Source of the DNA: Dactylosporangium fulvum
Lineage (GTDB): Bacteria > Actinomycetota > Actinomycetes > Mycobacteriales > Micromonosporaceae
Assembly: GCF_025137375.1 (NCBI RefSeq)
Contig: NZ_CP073720.1
Location: forward strand, 1,574,501 to 1,638,500
Direction: 5' to 3'
DNA: 64,000 bases
The notes beneath the pieces are model-generated. The model was given only the letters and a program-made list of their open reading frames with translations. It ran no database searches and had not been told where the DNA came from. Shown here in pieces: positions 53,516 through 61,816 of this stretch. The first letter of the stretch is position 1; every line of letters starts with the position of its first letter. A program made the translations under genes and the position numbers.

Positions 53516-54547
53516 GTGAGCATTCGTAGGGCAGCGGTACTCGGGTCGGGCTCGTGGGGCACGGCCTTCGCCAAGGCGCTCGCCGACGCCGGGACGCCCG
53601 AGGTCACCATCTGGGCGCGGCGGCCCGAGGTCGCCGCCGCGATGCGCGAGCGGCGCGTCAACCCCGACTACCTGCCGACGATGTGGCTGCCCGACGCGGT
53701 GACCGCCACCGGCGACGCCGCGGAGGCCATCGACGGCGCCGACCTCGTGGTGCTGGCCGTGCCGTCGCAGACGCTGCGGGACAACCTCGCCGGCTGGGCC
53801 GGCCTGATCGACCCCGACGCGACGCTGGCCAGCCTCATGAAGGGTATCGAGCTCGGCACGCTCAAGCGCATGAGCGAGGTCGTCGTCGAGGTCGCCGGCG
53901 TCGAGCCGGAGCGGGTCGCCGTGGTCACCGGGCCCAATCTCGCCCCGGAGATCGCCGCGGAGCAGGTCGCGGGCACCGTCGTCGCGTGCCGCGACATCCG
54001 CCGGGCCGAGCTGGTGCAGCGGGCGATCAGCACGCGCTACCTCAGGCCGTACACCAACGACGACGTGGTCGGCTGCGAGCTCGGCGGTGCCGTGAAGAAC
54101 GTCATCGCCCTCGCCTACGGCATGGCCGTGGCGCTCGGGTTCGGCGACAACACCCGCGCGACACTGATCACCCGCGGCCTGGCCGAGACCGCCCGGCTCG
54201 GCGCGGCGCTCGGCGCCAACCCGATGACGTTCGCCGGCCTCGCGGGCCTGGGTGACCTGGTCGCCACGTGCTCGTCGCCGCTGTCGCGCAACCGCACCTT
54301 CGGCGAGCAGCTCGGCCGCGGCGAGACCCTCGAGCAGGCGCAGGCCGCGACCCGGCAGACCGCCGAGGGCGTCAAGAGCTGCCTGTCGATCCGCGACCTC
54401 GCCCGCAGCGTCGGCGTGGAGATGCCGATCACCGAGCAGGTCGAGCTGGTCTGCCACGAGAACCTCGACCCGCTGAAGGCCCTCGCCGCGCTCATGGCGC
54501 GCGAGACCAAGCCGGAGCGGCCGGGCGTGCCGTCGACCGGCCAGTAG
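53516..54547 (+). CDS. gpsA: Glycerol-3-phosphate dehydrogenase [NAD(P)+]
   Basis: A 343-residue enzyme making sn-glycerol 3-phosphate from dihydroxyacetone phosphate for phospholipids. NAD-binding motif [20 protein letters not shown]; catalytic region [20 protein letters not shown] (Lys) and [25 protein letters not shown] 53516 follows GGAGG and matches the family's N-terminus; the open frame continues to 53444 through the repeat cluster. Confidence 0.97.
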   Translation: MSIRRAAVLGSGSWGTAFAKALADAGTPEVTIWARRPEVAAAMRERRVNPDYLPTMWLPDAVTATGDAAEAIDGADLVVLAVPSQTLRDNLAGWAGLIDPDATLASLMKGIELGTLKRMSEVVVEVAGVEPERVAVVTGPNLAPEIAAEQVAGTVVACRDIRRAELVQRAISTRYLRPYTNDDVVGCELGGAVKNVIALAYGMAVALGFGDNTRATLITRGLAETARLGAALGANPMTFAGLAGLGDLVATCSSPLSRNRTFGEQLGRGETLEQAQAATRQTAEGVKSCLSIRDLARSVGVEMPITEQVELVCHENLDPLKALAALMARETKPERPGVPSTGQ

Positions 54548-54556
54548 GGTTGCCGC

Positions 54557-55669
54557 ATGCCTCTCGGTGACGGCACGCGAGCCGTGCACGCCGGGCTGCC
54601 CGAGGCGGTGCCCGGCCAGCCGTTCCTGCCGGGCCCGGTGCTCGGCGCGCCCTACCACCTCGATCCGGTCGCCGGCCCGCTGCCGGGCGTGGACGGGTAC
54701 GGGCGGACGGACAACCGCACGTACCGTGCCCTCGAAAGCGCGATCGGCGAGCTGGAGGGCGGCGAGTGTGTCGTCTTCTCCTCCGGCATGGCGGCCGTCA
54801 CCGCGGTGCTGCTCACCACGCTGCGCAGCGGCGACACCGTGATCGTGCCCCAGGACGGGTACTACCTGACCCGCGCCTTCGCCGGCGAGCACCTGCCCGA
54901 TCGCGGCGTGACGGTGGCGACGGCGCGGACCGCGGGGCCCTACCCGTCGTTCGACGGCGTGCGCCTGCTGCTGCTGGAGACCCCGTCGAACCCGGGACTC
55001 GACATCTGCGACGTCGCCGGGCTCGCCGCCGCCGTCCACGAGCGGGGCGGCCTCGTCGCCGTCGACAACACGACCCCGACCCCGCTCGGCCAGCGCCCGC
55101 TCGACCTCGGCGCCGACTTCTCGGTCGCCTCCGGCACCAAGGCGCTGACCGGCCACTCCGACCTGCTGATGGGCTATGTCTGCACCCGCGATCCGGAGCT
55201 GGCCGCCACGATCCGCACCTGGCGCAATCGCACGGGCGCCATCCCCGGCCCGTTCGAGGCGTGGTTGGCACACCGGTCGCTGGGCACCCTCGACCTGCGG
55301 CTGACCCGGCAGGCCGCCAACGCGGCGGCCGTGACCGAGCTGCTGGCCGGCCATCCGGCGGTGCGGTCCGTGCGCTGGCCCGGCCGCCCGCAGGACCCCG
55401 CCTACGGCCTGGCGCGCCGGCAGATGCGCCGGATCCCGGGTGTGGTGACGTTCACGCTCGCCGACAAGGCCGCCGTCGACCGCTTCTTCGCAGCCTCCGA
55501 GCTGATCTTCGCGGCCACCTCGTTCGGCGGCCTGCACACCTCCGCCGACCGGCGCGCGCAGTGGGGCGACGACACGCCGGAGGGCCTGGTGCGGTTCTCG
55601 TGCGGCGTCGAGGACACCGCGGATCTGGTCGCCGATCTGCGTCAGGCATTGGACGCAGCGCGGATTTGA
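54557..55669 (+). CDS. Cystathionine gamma-lyase/synthase family PLP enzyme
   Basis: A 370-residue PLP enzyme of the Cys/Met metabolism family. Motifs: TDNRTYRALESAIGELEGGE, CVVFSSGMAAVTAV, LLLLETPSNPGLDICDVAGL, VAVDNTTPTPLGQRPLDLGAD and the PLP-lysine SVASGTKALTGHSDLLMG. TSFGGLHTSADRRAQWG and RFSCGVEDTADLVADL close the protein. Likely a cystathionine gamma-lyase, converting cystathionine to cysteine. ATG 54557 lies 9 bases after gpsA. Confidence 0.9.
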   Translation: MPLGDGTRAVHAGLPEAVPGQPFLPGPVLGAPYHLDPVAGPLPGVDGYGRTDNRTYRALESAIGELEGGECVVFSSGMAAVTAVLLTTLRSGDTVIVPQDGYYLTRAFAGEHLPDRGVTVATARTAGPYPSFDGVRLLLLETPSNPGLDICDVAGLAAAVHERGGLVAVDNTTPTPLGQRPLDLGADFSVASGTKALTGHSDLLMGYVCTRDPELAATIRTWRNRTGAIPGPFEAWLAHRSLGTLDLRLTRQAANAAAVTELLAGHPAVRSVRWPGRPQDPAYGLARRQMRRIPGVVTFTLADKAAVDRFFAASELIFAATSFGGLHTSADRRAQWGDDTPEGLVRFSCGVEDTADLVADLRQALDAARI

Positions 55670-55691
55670 CTTGTTGGCTAGGGTCGGCGGC

Positions 55692-56675
55692 GTGGAGACG
55701 CCAGAGAAGACCCGGGTCGCCGTCGTGTTCGGCGGCGGCAGCACCGAGCACGCCATCAACAGCGTCGGCGCGGCCGACGTCCTGGCGGCGCTCGACGCCG
55801 ACGACCAGTTCGAGATCGTGCCGATCGGCGTGACCGGGGAGGGGCGCTGGGTCCTGCCGGCCGGTCCGGCGGCGAGCTCCACCGACCTTGTGCCGGTCAC
55901 CGGCGACATCACGGTCGTCGACGCGCGCGACGGGGTCGCCCGGCTCACCGGCATCGACGTCGTCTTCCCGGTGCTGCAGGGAGCCTTCGGCCACGAGGGC
56001 ACCATCCAGGGCCTGCTGGAGATGGCCGACCTGCCCTACGTGGGCTCCGGCGTCTTCGCCTCGTCGGCCGCGCTCGACCACGACCACCTGCGCAAGCTGG
56101 CGGTGGCGGCCGGCCTGCCGGTCGCGCCCTACGTGGTGCTGCGCGCGGGCGCCTCCCTCGACGAGGCCGACCGTGCCCGGCTGCCGCTTCCGGTGGTCGT
56201 GCGGCCCGCGCGGGGCACCGGCGGGGAGACCGTCGTCGACGACTGGACGGACCTCGGCACCGCCGTCGCCGCCGCCCGTGCGGTCGACGGTAAGGTGGTC
56301 GTCGCGACCGTGCCGGCCGGGCGGCGGGTGACGGTCGGCGTGCTCGACACCGCCGGCGATCCCGAGCCCAGCGTCCCCGGCGAGCTCGCCGGGGACGACA
56401 CCACGGCACCGGCCGAGCTGGACCGCGACGTGGAGCGGGCGGTGCGGGACCTGGCCGTCCAGGCGTTCGTGGCGCTGGACTGCGCCGGTCTGGCCCGCAT
56501 CGACTTCACCGTGACTCCGGCGGGCGAGATCACGCTCGACCGGATCGACACGATGCCGGCGTTCGGGCCGGGCGCACCGTTCCCGTCGGTCTGGGCGGCG
56601 AGCGGGTTGCCGTACGACTCCCTCGTCTCGCGCCTGATCCGGGCGGCGGTGCGGCGGGGGACCGGCCTGCACTGA
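55692..56675 (+). CDS. D-alanine-D-alanine ligase homologue, probably altered or inactive
   Basis: A 327-residue ATP-grasp protein at the position of ddl in related actinomycetes. It keeps VVFGGGSTEHAINS (Glu19), GAFGHEGTIQGLLEMADLPYVGSG and ARIDFTV (Arg269, Asp271). Compared with E. coli DdlB, the ATP-binding Lys is Arg171, the E-G-S-S loop reads GTGG (175-178), the Y-x-A-K-Y active-site segment is absent, and the metal ligands of L-x-E-x-N-T become LDRIDT (Glu to Arg284, Asn to Asp286). This predicts lost or changed ligase activity. Start GTG 55692. Convergent with the GNAT gene, 7 bases on. Confidence 0.83.
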   Translation: METPEKTRVAVVFGGGSTEHAINSVGAADVLAALDADDQFEIVPIGVTGEGRWVLPAGPAASSTDLVPVTGDITVVDARDGVARLTGIDVVFPVLQGAFGHEGTIQGLLEMADLPYVGSGVFASSAALDHDHLRKLAVAAGLPVAPYVVLRAGASLDEADRARLPLPVVVRPARGTGGETVVDDWTDLGTAVAAARAVDGKVVVATVPAGRRVTVGVLDTAGDPEPSVPGELAGDDTTAPAELDRDVERAVRDLAVQAFVALDCAGLARIDFTVTPAGEITLDRIDTMPAFGPGAPFPSVWAASGLPYDSLVSRLIRAAVRRGTGLH

Positions 56676-56682
56676 CCTCCGC

Positions 56683-57153
56683 TCAGAGGTCCTTGCCGAA
56701 CGAGCGGACGCCCTCGTAGCCCTTGTAGTGGCCGAAGTCCTCGATCCGGAGGTAGCCGGACCGCTCGTACAGGGCGATCGCCTCGGGCTGGGCGGTGCCG
56801 GTCTCCAGCCACATCCGCCGCCGCCCGGCCTGCCGCGCGTCGTTCTCCACGGCGACGAGCAGCGCCTTGGCCACGCCCCGGCCGCGGTGGGCGGGCACGA
56901 CGTACATCCGCTTGAGTTCCGCCGCGTCCTCCTCCTCGGCCAGGGTCCGCCAGCCGGCGCAGCCGATCGGCTCGTGGTCGGGGTCGTAGGCGACCAGGAA
57001 GCCGCCCTCCGGCGGGTCGAACTCGCCGGGGAGGATCGGGGTGCTGTCGCCCTCGCCGCCGTATCGCTGGGCAAGCTCCGCCAGTGCGGCGGTCGTCAGG
57101 GTATTGACGACCCGCGAACCGTAACGGGTCAGCCGGATGTTGATCTCGCTCAC
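56683..57153 (-). CDS. GNAT-family N-acetyltransferase
   Basis: A 156-residue acetyltransferase. The acetyl-CoA motif A reads AELKRMYVVPAHRGRGVAKALLVAVE (R-G-x-G-x-A) and motif B AIALYERSGYLRIEDFGHYKG. Substrate unknown. ATG 57153. Convergent with the ddl-like gene and in the same direction as thiL, 52 bases apart. Confidence 0.92.
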   Translation of the reverse strand: MSEINIRLTRYGSRVVNTLTTAALAELAQRYGGEGDSTPILPGEFDPPEGGFLVAYDPDHEPIGCAGWRTLAEEEDAAELKRMYVVPAHRGRGVAKALLVAVENDARQAGRRRMWLETGTAQPEAIALYERSGYLRIEDFGHYKGYEGVRSFGKDL

Positions 57154-57205
57154 GAGGGTAAAGGGTACGAGCCGGTTTGTGCCTTACCGCATCGGTGGTA
57201 GGCGA

Positions 57206-58168
57206 TTACCTGAAGTGATCCCAGCCTGGGGCTCCGCCCGTGTACCGGCGCCCGTCGACCGTCACGCCGTCACCCGCTGTGAACGGACTGGCCGGTAGGA
57301 CGGAACCGACGACGAGCCACTCGGCGGACAGCTCGGTGTCGGCCGGGAAGGTGGCGGCGAGCGCGTGGTCGTCGCCGCCGGCCAGGATCCAGCCGTAGGG
57401 ATCCACGCCGAGCGCGGTCGCCGCGTCGCGCATCTGCTCCGGGACCGTGAACGCGTTGCGCCGCACGTCGATGCCGACGTCGCTGGCGGTCGCGATGTGC
57501 CCGAGGTCGGCGAGCAGCCCGTCCGAGATATCGATCATCGACGTTGCGCCGAGCCGTGCCGCCAGCGGGCCGAGGTGGTACGGCACCTCCGGGCGCCGGA
57601 ACGCCTCCACCAGCAGCTTCGGCGAGCGGAAACCGCGCGACAGGATCGTGTATCCGGCCGCGGCGTGCCCGATCCGCCCCGCCACGGCGACGATGTCGCC
57701 CGGCTGCGCCCCCGTCCGGACCACCGGCTCGCGCCCCTCCAGGTCGCCGAGCGCGGTCACCGCGATCGTCAGCGTCGGGCTCGCCGAGGTGTCGCCCCCG
57801 ACGACGACCGCGCCGGTCTTCGCCGCTTCCGCCGCGAGCCCGTCCGCGAGCTCCTCCGCCCAGGAGATCTGGAGATTGGCCGGTGCGCACAGGGCCACCA
57901 GCAGCGCGGTCGGCCGGCCGCCCATCGCGGCGATGTCCGCCAGGTTGGCGGCGGCGGCCCGGTGGCCGATGTCGCGGGCGCTGGACCAGTCCCGGCGGAA
58001 ATGCCGGCCTTCGACCAGCACGTCGGTGCTGGCCACCACCCGGCGGTCGGGGGTCGCGACCAGCGCCGCGTCGTCCCCCGGGCCGAGCAGGACATAGGGC
58101 GACTCCGCCCCGAGCCGGGCCGTCACCCGCGAGATCAGCCCGAACTCCCCGGCGGTTGCTACGGTCAC
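57206..58168 (-). CDS. thiL: Thiamine-monophosphate kinase
   Basis: A 320-residue kinase making thiamine diphosphate, the cofactor of IlvB among others. AIR-synthase-like fold: GPGDDAALVATPDRRVV, STDVLVEGRHFRRDW, NLADIAAMGGRPTALLVAL, VVVGGDTSASPTLTIAVTAL and SMIDISDGLLADLGHIA. The usual G-E-D-Y-E-L motif is read GGDDHALAAT. GTG 58168 (VTVATAGEFG) follows GGAGGACGG; the frame is open to 58255. Confidence 0.95.
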   Translation of the reverse strand: MTVATAGEFGLISRVTARLGAESPYVLLGPGDDAALVATPDRRVVASTDVLVEGRHFRRDWSSARDIGHRAAAANLADIAAMGGRPTALLVALCAPANLQISWAEELADGLAAEAAKTGAVVVGGDTSASPTLTIAVTALGDLEGREPVVRTGAQPGDIVAVAGRIGHAAAGYTILSRGFRSPKLLVEAFRRPEVPYHLGPLAARLGATSMIDISDGLLADLGHIATASDVGIDVRRNAFTVPEQMRDAATALGVDPYGWILAGGDDHALAATFPADTELSAEWLVVGSVLPASPFTAGDGVTVDGRRYTGGAPGWDHFR

Positions 58169-58311
58169 CCGTCCTCCAACTTGATGCTCGATTCTGTTGC
58201 CGAAGCTGCGTGTCGTGGCATGATCACGCACGGCGGTTGAATTGCTGATTCCCATGGTGCGGTAGGTTCACGCCTGATCAGCGCTCGTGCGGCGCAGGAA
58301 GGGGTCGTGTC

Positions 58312-58545
58312 GTGGTACAGGCATACATCCTGATCCAAACAGAGGTCGGCAAGGCACGTGATGTGGCATCGGCCATTCAGGACCTCGCGGGTGTGGTCCG
58401 GGTCGACGCTGTCACGGGTCCGTACGATGTAGTGGTGCTGACGGAGGCCCGCAGCGTCGACGAGCTGGGCAAACTGATTGTGAGCAAGGTCCAGATGGTG
58501 CCCGGCATCACCCGTACTCTCACCTGCTCGGTGGTGCACTTATAG
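58312..58545 (+). CDS. Stand-alone Lrp/AsnC ligand-binding (RAM) domain
   Basis: A 77-residue protein starting at GTG 58312 behind AGGAAGGGG. The whole length is the RAM/ACT-like effector domain: AYILIQTEVGKARDVASAIQ, VVRVDAVTGPYDVVVLTEA and VPGITRTLTCSVVH. There is no DNA-binding half. Such proteins may bind amino acids and modify full-length Lrp proteins. The stop abuts the DUF3515 ATG, so the two are co-translated. Divergent from thiL. Confidence 0.92.
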   Translation: MVQAYILIQTEVGKARDVASAIQDLAGVVRVDAVTGPYDVVVLTEARSVDELGKLIVSKVQMVPGITRTLTCSVVHL

Positions 58546-59055
58546 ATGTCTCCCGCGAAGATCGCGACCCTCACCGCGTTGCCCGTGGCGCTGGTGGCCG
58601 GCCTTGTCGTGTTCTGGGTGCTCGGCGGTTTCCCGCAGCAGCCGAAGCCGGCTTCGGTCTCGGCGGTGCGGGTCGAGGCCGCACCCCTCGACCCTGACAC
58701 GGCCACGATCTGCCGTGCGCTGGTGGCGAAGCTGCCCTCGACGCTGGGCGGCCTCGACCGCCGTCCCGTCACGGCCGGCAACGAGCAGAACGCGGCGTTC
58801 GGCGACCCGGCGATCGTGCTGTCCTGTGGGACGACAAAACCGGCAATCCCGCAAAATGCCCAGCTTCTCGGCCTTTCCAACGTATGTTGGTTCCCGGAGG
58901 AGCACGGCGACCAGACCGTGTGGCAGACGGTGGATCGCAAGGTGCCGCTCCAGGTGGTGGTACCGAAGGCCGTCGACGGCTCGTGGGTCGTGAATCTCTC
59001 AGGCCCGATCACCGAGACCGTCCCCGCCGCCGACCCCGGTCCTGTGCACTGCTGA
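58546..59055 (+). CDS. DUF3515 membrane-anchored protein
   Basis: A 169-residue protein with one N-terminal membrane helix (residues 9-27), then an extracytoplasmic part containing CRALVAKLPSTLGGLDRRPV, FGDPAIVLSCG and NVCWFPEEHG, which fit DUF3515. Four cysteines (in TICRAL, LSCG, NVCW and the last residue) could form disulfides. Role unknown. It begins directly after the RAM-domain gene stop; the same pair of neighbours occurs in mycobacteria (Rv2980 region), from memory. Confidence 0.87.
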   Translation: MSPAKIATLTALPVALVAGLVVFWVLGGFPQQPKPASVSAVRVEAAPLDPDTATICRALVAKLPSTLGGLDRRPVTAGNEQNAAFGDPAIVLSCGTTKPAIPQNAQLLGLSNVCWFPEEHGDQTVWQTVDRKVPLQVVVPKAVDGSWVVNLSGPITETVPAADPGPVHC

Positions 59056-59124
59056 CCCCCTGCCGCCCTCCGCGTGGTCTTCCCCTCGGTTCGGAGTTCT
59101 GTTCCGTTCTTCGAGGAGACCACC

Positions 59125-59577
59125 ATGCGCGCAGCACTGGCACTCACGACCGTCGCCGCCGTCGTTTCGGCCGGCGTGCTGGCCGGCAGCCCTGCGTCGG
59201 CGGCGCCGCCGACGATCAGCCTCGGGGCGTACCTGACGGGGCGGCAGGAGGTGCCGAAGGGCAGCGGAGACCCGGATGCGACCGGCATAGGGTTGTTCCA
59301 GCTGCACCGTGACGGCCGGCTCTGCTACGTCCTGAGGGTGCGCAACGTCACGGGCGACGTGACCCAGGCTCACATCCACGCGGGTCGCGCGGGCCGCGAC
59401 GGCGACGTCGTCGCCCCGCTGTCCCCGCCGGCCTGGCACGGCTCGGTGGCCGATTGCCGGGGCATCGGCTCGAAATTGGCTCGCAAGATCGCTTCCAACC
59501 CGGCCCGCTACTACGTGAACGTCCACTCGACGGACTTCAAGGACGGCGCGTTGCGCGGCCAGCTCCACCGCGCCTGA
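59125..59577 (+). CDS. Secreted CHRD-domain protein
   Basis: A 150-residue protein with a signal peptide (cleavage near SPASA-A at about residue 27). The CHRD domain reads AYLTGRQEVPKGSGDPDATG, LCYVLRVRNVTGDVTQAHIHAGRAGRDGDVVAPL and YYVNVHSTDFKDGALRGQL, with A-H-I-H and V-N-V-H-S/T as hallmarks. The function of bacterial CHRD proteins is unclear. ATG 59125 follows GAGGAGACC. Convergent with rpmB across a terminator. Confidence 0.92.
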   Translation: MRAALALTTVAAVVSAGVLAGSPASAAPPTISLGAYLTGRQEVPKGSGDPDATGIGLFQLHRDGRLCYVLRVRNVTGDVTQAHIHAGRAGRDGDVVAPLSPPAWHGSVADCRGIGSKLARKIASNPARYYVNVHSTDFKDGALRGQLHRA

Positions 59578-59640
59578 GCCGGCTCCCGTGGAGCGTTGTG
59601 GTCGCCCCGGCAGCCACGACGCTCCACGGCCGGACACAGC

Positions 59641-59670
59641 AAAAGGCCCCGCGACGTGGTCGCGGGGCCT
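59641..59670. terminator. Terminator shared by the CHRD and rpmB genes
   Basis: AGGCCCCGCGAC (59644-59655) and GTCGCGGGGCCT (59659-59670) form a perfect 12-bp stem. On the minus strand it is followed by TTTTGC (complement of 59639-59644), a good end for rpmB. Confidence 0.85.
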
Positions 59671-59683
59671 CGCGCTGGCTGGA

Positions 59684-59875
59684 TCAGCCGCGGACGACCT
59701 TGCCGGCCTTCAGGCAGGAGGTGCAGACCTGCATCTTCCGCGTGGTGCCGCCACCGGCCGGGGTGCGCACCGTCTGAATGTTGGGGTTCCAACGGCGGTT
59801 GGTCCGCCGGTGCGAGTGGGACACGTTGTGGCCGAAGCCCGGTCCCTTGCCGCAGACGTCGCACACGCTAGCCAC
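59684..59875 (-). CDS. rpmB: Ribosomal protein L28
   Basis: A 63-residue ribosomal protein. The N-terminal [20 protein letters not shown] and [18 protein letters not shown] are L28; CDVC and CTSC give a zinc ribbon, so it is the zinc-containing form. GTG 59875 follows AGGAG. It is transcribed away from the DAK2-domain gene, as in mycobacteria. Confidence 0.97.
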   Translation of the reverse strand: MASVCDVCGKGPGFGHNVSHSHRRTNRRWNPNIQTVRTPAGGGTTRKMQVCTSCLKAGKVVRG

Positions 59876-60069
59876 GGGGATCTCCTGGGAATTGATTGCG
59901 TCTCGGGCTGGAATCACACCCGCACCGCGGGCCGGACTCCAGGCGTCATCCGCTGGACTCCCAGCAGACAACCCAGCAAGGTTACCTGATCCAACCCCGC
60001 CACACCCAATCGGCCCGGTCGGGCGCTGCTTCGGTGGGGAATGTCAGTGGTCGCCGTTAGGCTCTGGCC

Positions 60070-61812
60070 GTGCCCGACAGTGTGGACGCCGCCGCCGTCC
60101 GCCGGTGGTGTGCCACCGGCCTCGTCGCGCTGCGCCGCCACGAGGACGAGATCAACGCGCTCAATGTCTACCCTGTGCCCGACGGTGACACCGGCACCAA
60201 CCTGGTGCTCACGCTGGCCGCCGCCGTCGATTCCCTGACCGCCGCCGCCGAGGACCGAGCGCTCGGCGCGGTCCTGCGCACGGCTGCCCGTGCGGCACTG
60301 CTCGGTGCGCGGGGCAACTCGGGCATCATCCTGGCCCAGCTGTTCAAGGGCCTGGCCGAGTCGTTGGCCGACACCGAGACAGCCGGCGGGCCGGAGCTGG
60401 CACGGGCGCTCGACCACGCGGCGAAGACCGCCTATCTCGCGGTCGCCGCCCCGGTGGAGGGCACCGTGCTGTCGGTGGGCGCCGCCGCCGCGCGAGCCGC
60501 GAACGCGGCGGTCCTGCGGGTCGCTGCCGGAGAGCCGGTCGGCGCCGCCAGCGGCACCGGCGGCGACGGTTCCGCAGGGTCGGCAGGGTCGGTCGGAGCC
60601 GCGGGCGACACCGTGGCAGCCGTCGCCCGGGCGGCGGCCGACGGGGCGCGAGCGGCGCTGGCCCGCACGCCGGAGCAACTGCCGGCGCTCGCCCGGGCCG
60701 GGGTCGTCGACGCGGGCGGACGCGGGCTGGTGGTGCTGCTCGACGCCCTGGTCGAGACGCTCACGGGAGAGGCCGCGCCGGAGTTCGCCACCAGGGTGCC
60801 GACCATCACGAGCAGGCCGGCCGCCGCGGGCCGGGCACCCGGAGCGGGCCGGCCCACCGGAGAGCACCGCCCCGCCGAGATGGAGCGCGAGGCGGGGTCG
60901 GACGAGTTCGGTTATGAGGTGCAATACCTCCTGGACGCGCCCGCCGAGGCTGTCGACCGGCTGCGGGATGTGCTCGGCCGGTCGGGGGACTCGCTCGTCG
61001 TCATCGGCGACGAGCGGACCTGGCACGTCCATGTGCACGTCAACGACGTCGGAGCCGCCATCGAGGCGGGGATCGAGGCGGGGCGGCCCAGCCGGATCAC
61101 CGTCACGCGGTTCGCCGACCAGATCGCGGCCCGGCAGGGGCTCGCGCTCATTCCGCAGCAGCGGGAGCGGGCCGTCGTCGTGGTCTGCACCGGGGCGGGG
61201 CTGGGAGAGTTGCTCACCGCCGAGGGTGCCACGGTGCTCGGCGGCACGCCGTCGACCGGGGAGATCCTCGAGGCGATCAAGGCGACCGGCGCCGGGCGGG
61301 TCGTCGTGCTGCCCAACGACCCCAACGTGCTGGCCACCGCCACCGCCGCCGCGGCCGAGGCGCGGGCCGTCGGCATCCGGGCCGGGGTCGTGCCGACGCG
61401 GTCGCCGGTGCAGGCGCTCGCGGCGATGGCAGTGCGGGATCACCACCGGCGGTTCGAGGACGACGTGATCGCGATGGCCGAGGCGGCCGCCCGCTGCCGG
61501 TCGGCCGAGGTCACCATCGCCAGCCGCGAGGCGCTCACCGTGGCGGGACGGTGCCAGCCGGGCGACGTGCTGGCGATCGTCGACGGCGAGGTGAACCTCA
61601 TCGGCCAGGACGTGTGCCAGACCGCCGTCCAGCTGCTCGACCGGATGCTCACCGCCGGTGGTGAGTTGGTGACGTTGATCGCGGGGCAGGGTGCGCCGGC
61701 CGAGCTCGGCGAGACGCTGCGGGCGCACGTCGAAGGCGCCTGGCCGTTTGTGGAGGTGCAGTGCTACGAGGGCGGCCAGCCGCACTACCCGCTGCTGGTA
61801 GGAGTGGAGTGA
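60070..61812 (+). CDS. DAK2-domain protein, FakA-like kinase
   Basis: A 580-residue protein starting GTG 60070. Its N-terminal DAK2 kinase domain holds NALNVYPVPDGDTGTNLVLTL, where the three Asp/Glu bind Mg-ATP, and GARGNSGIILAQLFKGLAES. A middle region begins DEFGYEVQYLLDAP, and the C-terminal part (TVLGGTPSTGEILEAI, VVLPNDPNVLATA, VVPTRSPVQALAAM) fits FakA, the kinase subunit for fatty acids bound by FakB/DegV proteins. No FakB gene is seen in the window. It is coupled to recG, 4 bases on. Confidence 0.92.
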   Translation: MPDSVDAAAVRRWCATGLVALRRHEDEINALNVYPVPDGDTGTNLVLTLAAAVDSLTAAAEDRALGAVLRTAARAALLGARGNSGIILAQLFKGLAESLADTETAGGPELARALDHAAKTAYLAVAAPVEGTVLSVGAAAARAANAAVLRVAAGEPVGAASGTGGDGSAGSAGSVGAAGDTVAAVARAAADGARAALARTPEQLPALARAGVVDAGGRGLVVLLDALVETLTGEAAPEFATRVPTITSRPAAAGRAPGAGRPTGEHRPAEMEREAGSDEFGYEVQYLLDAPAEAVDRLRDVLGRSGDSLVVIGDERTWHVHVHVNDVGAAIEAGIEAGRPSRITVTRFADQIAARQGLALIPQQRERAVVVVCTGAGLGELLTAEGATVLGGTPSTGEILEAIKATGAGRVVVLPNDPNVLATATAAAAEARAVGIRAGVVPTRSPVQALAAMAVRDHHRRFEDDVIAMAEAAARCRSAEVTIASREALTVAGRCQPGDVLAIVDGEVNLIGQDVCQTAVQLLDRMLTAGGELVTLIAGQGAPAELGETLRAHVEGAWPFVEVQCYEGGQPHYPLLVGVE

Positions 61813-61816
61813 CGCG

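Noticed and set aside
51683-56005. A minus-strand open frame of 1440 codons across cofC, plsC, gpsA and the cystathionine lyase gene
   Set aside because: It lies antisense to recognised genes for most of its length and shows no domain; low complexity and Arg/Gly-rich composition mark it as a shadow.
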